Assembly (NCBI GenBank): GCA_026392265.1
Contig: JAPLCL010000319.1
Span: 1-12,803, forward strand
Direction: 5' to 3'
Origin: Actinomycetota bacterium
GTDB lineage: Bacteria > Actinomycetota > Thermoleophilia > UBA2241
Length of the DNA stretch: 12,803 bases
Shown in pieces: positions 7,523 to 12,803 of the stretch; position 1 is the first letter of the stretch, and each line of letters opens with the position of its first letter. Made by a program: the position numbers and the translations under genes. The notes under the pieces are model-generated. The model was not told the origin of the DNA, searched no databases, and was given only the letters and a program-made list of their open reading frames with translations.

Positions 7523-8047
7523 ATCTCGGACAACCTCAAGCTCGAGCCGGCCCTCGCTGCCGAGGGCGTGCTGCTCGTGCACGGCGTCGAGATCAGCACG
7601 CTGTTCGGCGACTTCGTCGTCTTCTCGGCGGACACCGACGACCTGAGCACGTTCGACTACGTCCAGGACGCCCCGCGAGCCGGGGAGATCCCTGACGACG
7701 CCGCGCTCGTGTGGGTGCACCCAAGGGCCGGCGGCGGGCGTAGCGGCTCCGCCTACTACCCCGGCCTCGAGCGCATGGTGGCCGGCGTCGTCGACGCAGT
7801 GGAGGTCTTCAACGGCAACTGGCTCGGCGAGCGCTACGTGACGACCGCCGAGCAGATCGCCGCCCAGCTGGGCGCGGCGCGCACCGGCGGCAGCGACGCG
7901 CACGTGGCCGGACAGCTCATGGCCTGCTACACGGAACTGCCCGGCCCCGTGCGCTCCACGGCCGACGTCGTCGCCGCGCTCAAGCAGAGGCGTACCATTC
8001 CCCACCGTCCCGAGGCGCCCCGCAAGCGCCGTTTCGGTCTCTTCTAG
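7523..8047 (+). pseudogene. 5'-truncated PHP-domain metal-dependent phosphoesterase
   Basis: The reading frame carries the C-terminal three quarters of a PHP domain: HGVEIS with the metal-ligand Glu, then GDFVVFSADTDDL, VWVHPRAGGG with the HP motif, VEVFNGNW, and GGSDAHVAG with the terminal SDAH motif. It lacks the N-terminal HxH...SDG and TDH motifs, which normally occupy about 50-60 residues before LEPALAAEG. Only 77 bases separate the homologous part from the divergent DUF4388 start, and the frame is closed by a TGA at 7520-7522 just before the first similar residues. The best remaining start is GTG 7568 with GAGGG very close, giving 159 residues. Without motif I the site should not bind its metals normally. 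I read it as a gene that lost its 5' end; a repurposed short protein or an assembly artefact are alternatives. Its stop overlaps the yjbQ ribosome binding site. Confidence 0.6.
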
Positions 8048-8058
8048 GAGGGCGTACC

Positions 8059-8457
8059 ATGGCCGGCTTCGAGGTCCAGACCCGCGAGCGCGCGGTCTTT
8101 GTCGACGTCACCACGCAGGTGGCGGCAGAAGCGGCCCGCAGCGGCATACGTGACGGCGTCGTGGTCGTCTACGTGCCCCACACCACTGCCGGCGTGACCA
8201 TCAACGAGAACGCCGACCCGTCGGTGCGCGCCGACATGAAGCTGGCCCTCGAGCGTCTCGTGCCGCAGAGCCTGCCGTTCACGCACCTCGAAGGCAACGC
8301 CGACGCCCACGTGAAGGCCAGCCTGATGGGCAGCAGCATCACCGTGCCGCTGGCGGCAGGCCGCCTGCTGCTGGGGACCTGGCAGGGCGTCTACTTCGCC
8401 GAGTTCGACGGACCCCGCCGGCGTACTGTCGTCGTGAGCGTGCTCGCGGCGCGCTGA
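8059..8457 (+). CDS. yjbQ: YjbQ/UPF0047 family protein
   Basis: Small cytosolic protein of 132 residues, close to the family's usual length. Conserved features are HTTAGVTINENADP (41-54), H76 with EGNADAH (78-84), LGTWQG (105-110) and EFDGPR (115-120). Escherichia coli YjbQ shows weak thiamine-phosphate-synthase-like activity and can rescue thiE mutants when overexpressed, but the physiological role is not settled. AGGAGG at 8046-8051, seven bases before ATG 8059, overlaps the stop codon of the PHP remnant, so the two are co-transcribed and probably translationally coupled. The downstream metallopeptidase gene converges from the other strand, its stop only 20 bases away. A five-base-pair hairpin (CCGCG/CGCGG) sits between the two stops and is too weak to call a terminator. 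Confidence 0.93.
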   Translation: MAGFEVQTRERAVFVDVTTQVAAEAARSGIRDGVVVVYVPHTTAGVTINENADPSVRADMKLALERLVPQSLPFTHLEGNADAHVKASLMGSSITVPLAAGRLLLGTWQGVYFAEFDGPRRRTVVVSVLAAR

Positions 8458-8476
8458 CCCGCGAGCACACGCGGCC

Positions 8477-9979
8477 TCAGCGACCCAGGGCGCGCTCGAA
8501 GTGGTGCCGCAGGGGATCGGTGTCGAGGCGCCCGCCGCCCTGCTTGAGGAGCAGCCTCTCGGCGGTGAAATGCTGGCCGTGGGACCACAGCTCCTTGAGC
8601 CAGGAGCCGGCGGCATCGTTGGTGAACCAGTCCATGCCGTGCCGGTCCTGGAGCATCATGCGCAAGGCGCCTTCGAGCATCCAGGCGCGCAAGTAGCTGG
8701 CGCAGTAGAACCCGTCGTCGACGTCGACCAGATACCTCTGCTCGGGCACATGGACCATGGTCGCCTCGCTGAGCCTGCGGCTGTACTCGGCCGCCACGCC
8801 GCGCAGCTCGCCGGTCTGCGTGTGCAGTTCGGTCTCGTAGGCCAGCTTGGCGGCGTAGCGGCGCATGAAGTAGAGATCGTTGATGCTGGCGAAACGCACG
8901 AAGTCGTCGGCGTCCGTGAAGTCCAAATAGCGAGCCAGCCAGCGCCGGTTGACCACCAGGTGGTCGAAAATGAAGGCGAAGGCCTCGGTAACGGCATTGT
9001 CGCCGAGGTGGCGATACTCGAAGGGGAGCTCCGGCGAGGTGTGCGCGAAATGCTCGGTGTGCCCTGCCTCGTGGAGCAGCGCCGCGTAATCGTACTGGCC
9101 GCCGTGAGGGAGAACGACCAGATAGATCTCGTCGGGCACGCGCACCGGTGCACAGAACGCCCGTGGGTCCTTGAGCTCGCGGACTTCGGTGTCGAGATGC
9201 ACGTTGGCCTGGGCGTCGAGGTCGATGTGCATGCCGGCGAGGGTGTGCCGCAGGGCAGGCACGAGGCCGTCGGCGGTGAACACGTCATCGAAGCCGGGGG
9301 CGCGCCACAGATACGGCAGATCGGCGTAGGTGAGCTGGGCGAGGGTGATGCCCAGACGCTGCCGGACCAGACGGTCCATGACGCGCTCGTACAGTCCCTC
9401 CGTCTCGCGCAGGAAGCCCTCGAGCTCGGCGCGCAGCAGACCGTAGTCGAGGCCCTTGACCTCCGAGTAGAGCTCCATGTAGTTGGGATAGCCGAGGTCT
9501 GCGGCGAGATCGTGACGGCGTCGCCAGAGGCGTTCGTACAGAGGATTGAGATGCTCCTCGGTGGCGGCCAGACGGGCGCTCTGGATGCGGGCCCGGCGGG
9601 AGGCATCCGCTTCGTTGCCCTGCACGACCTCGGCCTGAAGGAAGCCGATGGCCTCGCCGTCGACCTCGATGGTCATTGAGCGTTCGGTGTTGGCGATCTC
9701 GTCGACGAGATGCTTGGTCTGCTCGCCCATGAACTCGTCGACGGCGAAGGCGACGAGGTAGGCGAGGCGCCGCTTGGCTTCCTCTTCCACGGTGCGCTGG
9801 TACAGCGCCTCGAGCTCGTCGACGGCTTCGCGCGTGAACAGCTCCGGATAGCGGTCGTAGACCGCCGCCGTGTCGCACACGGGTTTGCGGCCCGAGTAGC
9901 ACTCGTAGTTCTCGTTGTCGAGGGCGCCGACGAACTCCTCGGCGCGGCGGCGGTACGTCTCGAGGTCGGGCGCGCTCAC
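8477..9979 (-). CDS. M3-like zinc metallopeptidase
   Basis: Predicted cytosolic zinc peptidase of 500 residues, largely helical, with no signal peptide or membrane segment. The zinc site is HEAGH (303-307) with a likely third ligand E332 in TEAFAFIFDHL. Downstream come the family-like segments YLVDVDDGFYCASYLRAWMLEGALR and DWF..AAGSWLKELWSHGQ, as in gluzincins of the M3/M32 type that close over peptides. The 300 N-terminal residues do not show a domain I recognise beyond helical content, and the protein is somewhat shorter than PepF-type oligoendopeptidases (about 560-600). The start is GTG at 9977-9979 with AAGGAGG at five bases. It is divergent from rlmD across 166 bases. Substrates are likely short peptides, by family analogy only. 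Confidence 0.75.
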   Translation of the reverse strand: MSAPDLETYRRRAEEFVGALDNENYECYSGRKPVCDTAAVYDRYPELFTREAVDELEALYQRTVEEEAKRRLAYLVAFAVDEFMGEQTKHLVDEIANTERSMTIEVDGEAIGFLQAEVVQGNEADASRRARIQSARLAATEEHLNPLYERLWRRRHDLAADLGYPNYMELYSEVKGLDYGLLRAELEGFLRETEGLYERVMDRLVRQRLGITLAQLTYADLPYLWRAPGFDDVFTADGLVPALRHTLAGMHIDLDAQANVHLDTEVRELKDPRAFCAPVRVPDEIYLVVLPHGGQYDYAALLHEAGHTEHFAHTSPELPFEYRHLGDNAVTEAFAFIFDHLVVNRRWLARYLDFTDADDFVRFASINDLYFMRRYAAKLAYETELHTQTGELRGVAAEYSRRLSEATMVHVPEQRYLVDVDDGFYCASYLRAWMLEGALRMMLQDRHGMDWFTNDAAGSWLKELWSHGQHFTAERLLLKQGGGRLDTDPLRHHFERALGR

Positions 9980-10132
9980 TTGTCCCTCCTTGGGCGACTC
10001 ATCAGGACCACGGCCGCGGCAAACCCCGGCGACCTGCCGCCGACTCTACCAGCTTACGGCCGCCGTCCACAGGCCGAGAGAGGTCCCGTGGGTGGACAAT
10101 CGCGCCGGTTCGCGACGCCTGCGGGCAGCGGG

Positions 10133-10145
10133 TACACTGGCGCCC
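10133..10145 (+). promoter_or_regulatory. TANNNT -10 box of a probable leaderless rlmD mRNA
   Basis: TACACT at 10133-10138 lies exactly seven bases before ATG 10146, and no Shine-Dalgarno sequence precedes the start. The geometry puts transcription initiation at or next to the A of ATG, as in the leaderless mRNAs common in Actinobacteria and Deinococcus. No clear -35 box is present. Confidence 0.6.
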
Positions 10146-11534
10146 ATGCCACCGCGCCCCGGAGATATTGTCGAGCTCGACATCACCAGCCTCGCCTACG
10201 GCGGGCAGGGCGTGGCGCGCCTCGACGAGTTCGTCGTCTTCGTGCGCGGCGCCGTGCCCGGCGACCGCGTACGCGTCAAGGTCACGAGGCGCAAGAAGAG
10301 CTATGCAGAGGGGCGGGTCATCGAGACCCTCACCGCCTCCCCGCGCCGCATCGCCCCCGTGTGCGAGCACACGGACGACTGCGGCGGCTGCGAGTGGCAG
10401 ACCCTCGCCTATGAGGCGCAACTCGAGTTCAAGCAGCAGCAGGTCGTCGAGTCGCTACAACGTCTCGGCCACCTCGAAGGGTACGAGCTCGAGCCCATCC
10501 GCGGCATGGATGATCCCTGGCGCTACCGCAACAAGATGGAGTTCTCGTTCGGGGAGGCCGAGGACGGCGAGCTGCAGCTCGGCCTGCACCGCCGCGGCTC
10601 GTGGCGCGAGATCGTCGAGACCACCGATTGCCGCTTGGCGTCCGCGCGCATCAACCGGGCGCGGCAAGCCGCGGCCGACGCCGCCCGTGCCCTCGGCCTG
10701 CGCCCCTACGGACGGGACCACCACCACGGCCTCCTGCGCCATCTGGTGGTCCGCGAGGGCCTGTCCAGCGGCGACCTCCTCCTCAACCTCTTCGTCTCGG
10801 CACGCTTCCCTGAGGAGGCCGAGCTCGTCGCCCGTGTGGCCGCCGACTGCGGCTGCACGTCGTTCGGTATCACCGTCAACGAGACGCCGGCCGACGCGGC
10901 CGTGGGCGACGGCCCGCACATGCTGCTCGGACCGGCGCACATCCACGAACGCCTCGCCGGCGTCGAACTGCAAGTGCCGGCCGCGGCGTTCTTGCAGACC
11001 AACAGCGTCATGTGCGAGACGCTGTACGCCAAGGCGCTGACCTTCGCCGCCCCCGACCAGGCCCGGCCGGCGGTCGACCTCTACTGCGGCATCGGCTCCC
11101 TCAGTCTCCCCTTGGCGCGCGGCTCACGACAGGTGCAGGCGGTGGAGATCCAGGAGGAGGCCATCGTGGCGGCCCGCGAGAACGCATCTCGGAGCGGCAT
11201 CGCCAACGTCGACTTCTACGCCCGCGACGTGCGCCCCTTGCTCAAGTTCCCGCCGCACCCGACACTCGATGCCGGGCGCGACGACGACGCCGAGCGCCCG
11301 GCGGTGGTCATGGTCGATCCGCCGCGCGCCGGGCTCGCCCGCAGGGCGCTGCAGCGCGCGGCGGCGCTCGGCGCGGAGCGCTTCGTGTACGTGTCGTGTA
11401 ACCCCACCACGCTGGCCGGCAACGGCGCCGAGCTCGCGATGCTCGGCTACAGCCTGCGGCGGGTCGCGCCCGTCGACATGTTCCCGCAGACCCACCATAT
11501 CGAGACCGTCGCCCTGTTCACGCGCGACGCCTGA
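10146..11534 (+). CDS. rlmD: 23S rRNA (uracil-C5)-methyltransferase, RlmD/TrmA family
   Basis: SAM-dependent RNA uracil-5-methyltransferase of 462 residues. Domains in order: an N-terminal TRAM RNA-binding domain (about 5-62, with AYGGQGVAR); four cysteines C73, C79, C82 and C162 for a 4Fe-4S cluster; a central domain with AFLQTN (281-286); the Rossmann SAM site VDLYCGIGSLSL (310-321); DPPRAGL (391-397); catalytic Cys418 in VSCNP; and the general-base region HIETVALF (451-458). The cluster and TRAM domain point to the RlmD/RumA side of the family rather than TrmA, but actinobacterial paralogues can modify other positions, so the target (U1939 or U747 of 23S rRNA, or tRNA U54) is inferred. ATG 10146 is chosen because it lies just before the TRAM domain and follows a leaderless-type -10 box. 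A linker at about 368-384 is rich in Asp. Confidence 0.9.
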   Translation: MPPRPGDIVELDITSLAYGGQGVARLDEFVVFVRGAVPGDRVRVKVTRRKKSYAEGRVIETLTASPRRIAPVCEHTDDCGGCEWQTLAYEAQLEFKQQQVVESLQRLGHLEGYELEPIRGMDDPWRYRNKMEFSFGEAEDGELQLGLHRRGSWREIVETTDCRLASARINRARQAAADAARALGLRPYGRDHHHGLLRHLVVREGLSSGDLLLNLFVSARFPEEAELVARVAADCGCTSFGITVNETPADAAVGDGPHMLLGPAHIHERLAGVELQVPAAAFLQTNSVMCETLYAKALTFAAPDQARPAVDLYCGIGSLSLPLARGSRQVQAVEIQEEAIVAARENASRSGIANVDFYARDVRPLLKFPPHPTLDAGRDDDAERPAVVMVDPPRAGLARRALQRAAALGAERFVYVSCNPTTLAGNGAELAMLGYSLRRVAPVDMFPQTHHIETVALFTRDA

Positions 11535-11550
11535 GGACGGCCGTGGCCGG

Positions 11551-12270
11551 TCAGGCTGCGTCCGCCGCCCCCCTGCCCCCTCTCATCTTCCGCCACAGCA
11601 GGTCACTGTTGACGGCGAGGAAGGCCACCGAAAGCAGCGGGAGAGCCGGCAGCGCCGTCCACCACATCGCCGCGGCGATGGTCCCCAGGAACGAGACGAC
11701 CATGGCCACCGCGCTCCACCCTACGCGCAACCCGAAGCGCCGCGCGGCCCCCAGGTAGAGCGCGAAGAAGATGACGTCGCTGATCCCCAGCCCCGTGTAA
11801 GCTTCACCGTAGGTGTAGCCGGCCCACGTGACGGCGACCGTGAAGTAGCCGACCACCACCGGCCCCTGGTCGAGAATGGCTTTGGTGGGACCCGCCGCCA
11901 CACTCACGATGTCGACGAGCGCCGAGACCACGGCGACGATCACGATCCAACTCAGCTTCTCGAGCTCCTCGGCGATCCAGATGCCCAGGGCGGCCGCAGC
12001 GACGACCTTGGCGACGTTGGCGAGCGGTACCCAGCCGAGCCAGACGAAGAGGATGGCCAGTGGCAGGGCCGCCGCCGTCAGCAGCGGCAGGCGGCGGCCC
12101 AGCGTGTGCAGCGGCAGAAGCCCGCATACCAGCACGGCGACGAGCGCGAGCACGAGCGCCGAGGAGAGCATGATGTCCACCCTGACCGGCGGTGCCGGCA
12201 GCCTGCTGCTGAGGAATCCCCAAAGGACGATCAGAGCGCCTGCGACGACGGCCGGCACCAGGCGCTTCAT
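11551..12270 (-). CDS. Polytopic membrane protein, presenilin/SPP-like aspartyl protease candidate
   Basis: Protein of 239 residues with about seven to nine hydrophobic segments (roughly 4-20, 33-53, 61-80, 84-101, 108-125, 137-150, 163-176, 185-203 and 208-220) and a short basic tail. I do not recognise it by name. Three features recall A22 intramembrane aspartyl proteases. D120 lies inside a membrane segment in LVDIVSV (presenilin/SPP: YD). D165 sits in GLGISD at the start of another segment (family: GxGD). LPALPLL at 207-213 matches the C-terminal PAL motif. The spacings, 45 and 43 residues, are close to those in signal peptide peptidase (about 46 and 52). Against it: Val instead of Tyr before D120, and two extra residues in GxGxxD. 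It starts four bases after the UDG-like stop, so they form an operon with coupled translation, and it converges on rlmD with 16 bases between stops. Confidence 0.6.
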   Translation of the reverse strand: MKRLVPAVVAGALIVLWGFLSSRLPAPPVRVDIMLSSALVLALVAVLVCGLLPLHTLGRRLPLLTAAALPLAILFVWLGWVPLANVAKVVAAAALGIWIAEELEKLSWIVIVAVVSALVDIVSVAAGPTKAILDQGPVVVGYFTVAVTWAGYTYGEAYTGLGISDVIFFALYLGAARRFGLRVGWSAVAMVVSFLGTIAAAMWWTALPALPLLSVAFLAVNSDLLWRKMRGGRGAADAA

Positions 12271-12274
12271 GGCT

Positions 12275-12803
12275 TCAGTATGGAGGGATGTTGTCGTACC
12301 ACTCGCCGAGACGGCGAAAAGCCCGCCAGAAGGCGGCCTTGAGGCGCTGCTCGTCGAGGGAGGCGTCGATGTCGGGGGTCACGAGCACCTCGGTGCCCGG
12401 CGTGAAGTCCACGATCTCGCCGGGCTCGTAGGCGAGCTCGCGGGCAAGAGGGATCTTGGCGCCATTGAGCGCCTTCACGGTATCTTCGCCCATGGCCACG
12501 ATGAGCTTGGGGCTCACGATGCCGAGCTCGCGGCGCAGGTGGTCGAGGCACTTTGCCTCGGGCTTGCCGCCGCGCACCTCCCCGCACTTCACGACGTTGG
12601 TCCCGTAGAGCTGGAGCGGGTCGATCTTGAGTCGCTGGCAGCTCTTCATGAGCGCCGTGCCGGCGCGCCCGAAGAACGCCACGCCTTCGTGCAGCTCGGA
12701 CGGGCGCGCCTGGTACTTGAGCATGAAGATGTCGGCCATCGGGTGGCCGGAGCCGATCACCGGCATGGTGCGCGCGTGGCTGCATCTGGAGCACCTGAGG
12801 ATC
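12275..12803 (-). CDS. Divergent family-4-type uracil-DNA glycosylase-like protein, 5' end outside window
   Basis: The frame is open to the right edge, so the true start lies outside; 175 residues are visible. It begins with a CxxC pair (RCSRC), which with C61 and C73 (numbered from the internal ATG at 12766) matches the 4Fe-4S layout of family 4/5 UDGs. GVAFFGRAGTALM corresponds to the GrPFvGraG core, YGTNVVKC to the ytTNvvKC segment, and SPKLIVAMGEDTVKAL to the PkvivalG strand. The catalytic segments are degenerate: the GEaPG-ED loop reads MLKYQARPSELHEG, and the C-terminal HP motif reads VTPDIDASL, without His. It may be inactive as a classical UDG, bind DNA, or act by another mechanism. 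The cysteine spacing C-x11-C is shorter than usual. It is the upstream partner of the presenilin-like membrane gene. Confidence 0.75.
   Translation of the reverse strand, partial: ILRCSRCSHARTMPVIGSGHPMADIFMLKYQARPSELHEGVAFFGRAGTALMKSCQRLKIDPLQLYGTNVVKCGEVRGGKPEAKCLDHLRRELGIVSPKLIVAMGEDTVKALNGAKIPLARELAYEPGEIVDFTPGTEVLVTPDIDASLDEQRLKAAFWRAFRRLGEWYDNIPPY

Noticed and set aside
6473..8005. 510-codon minus-strand frame spanning the DUF4388 gene and the PHP remnant
   Set aside because: It overlaps DUF4388 in another frame; the translation is Ser/Arg/Pro-rich and low in complexity, while the 6612-7490 frame has a clear family match.
8458..8476. Terminator between yjbQ and the metallopeptidase gene
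   Set aside because: Only a 5-bp CCGCG/CGCGG stem without a T tract; too weak.
8501..9679. 392-codon plus-strand frame opposite the metallopeptidase
   Set aside because: Antisense shadow of the HEAGH peptidase gene, with no domain.

Overview
The window is a G+C-rich bacterial chromosome segment with nine gene loci and no RNA genes, insertion sequences or CRISPR arrays that I can recognise. Several signs suggest a deep-branching, perhaps anaerobic actinobacterial (Thermoleophilia-like) or related lineage. These are a HAIR-like HspR operator on the dnaK promoter, a probable leaderless mRNA with a TANNNT -10 box at rlmD, strong AAGGAGGTGA ribosome binding sites, and an exported multiheme cytochrome. 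The assignment is inference. The DnaK carries an N-terminal-domain insertion that classical actinobacterial DnaKs lack, so a neighbouring phylum such as Chloroflexota is possible.

Layout, left to right. (1) The N-terminal two thirds of dnaK on the minus strand, running off the left edge, with a near-consensus promoter overlapped by a HAIR-like inverted repeat. (2) A divergent AI-2E/PerM family transporter gene. (3) A 474-base leader region with two inverted repeats, then a secreted nine-heme cytochrome c with an NrfA-like C-terminal region, preceded by two in-frame starts that each have an almost identical strong ribosome binding site. It ends in a clear intrinsic terminator. (4) A class III (glutamate-1-semialdehyde aminomutase-like) aminotransferase gene, ending in a strong hairpin shared with the convergent gene. 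(5) A minus-strand DUF4388 gene. (6) A 5'-truncated PHP-domain gene, probably a remnant, abutting a yjbQ-family gene. (7) A minus-strand M3-like zinc metallopeptidase gene. (8) An rlmD/trmA-type rRNA uracil methyltransferase gene. (9) A two-gene minus-strand operon: a divergent family-4-type uracil-DNA-glycosylase-like protein, running off the right edge, followed four bases later by a polytopic membrane protein whose two Asp residues and PALP motif resemble presenilin-type intramembrane aspartyl proteases.

Most loci look like independent housekeeping or accessory units rather than one pathway. The best candidates for new biology are the presenilin-like membrane protein coupled to a catalytically eroded UDG-like protein, the nonaheme cytochrome with its unusual leader and double start, and the decapitated PHP gene.
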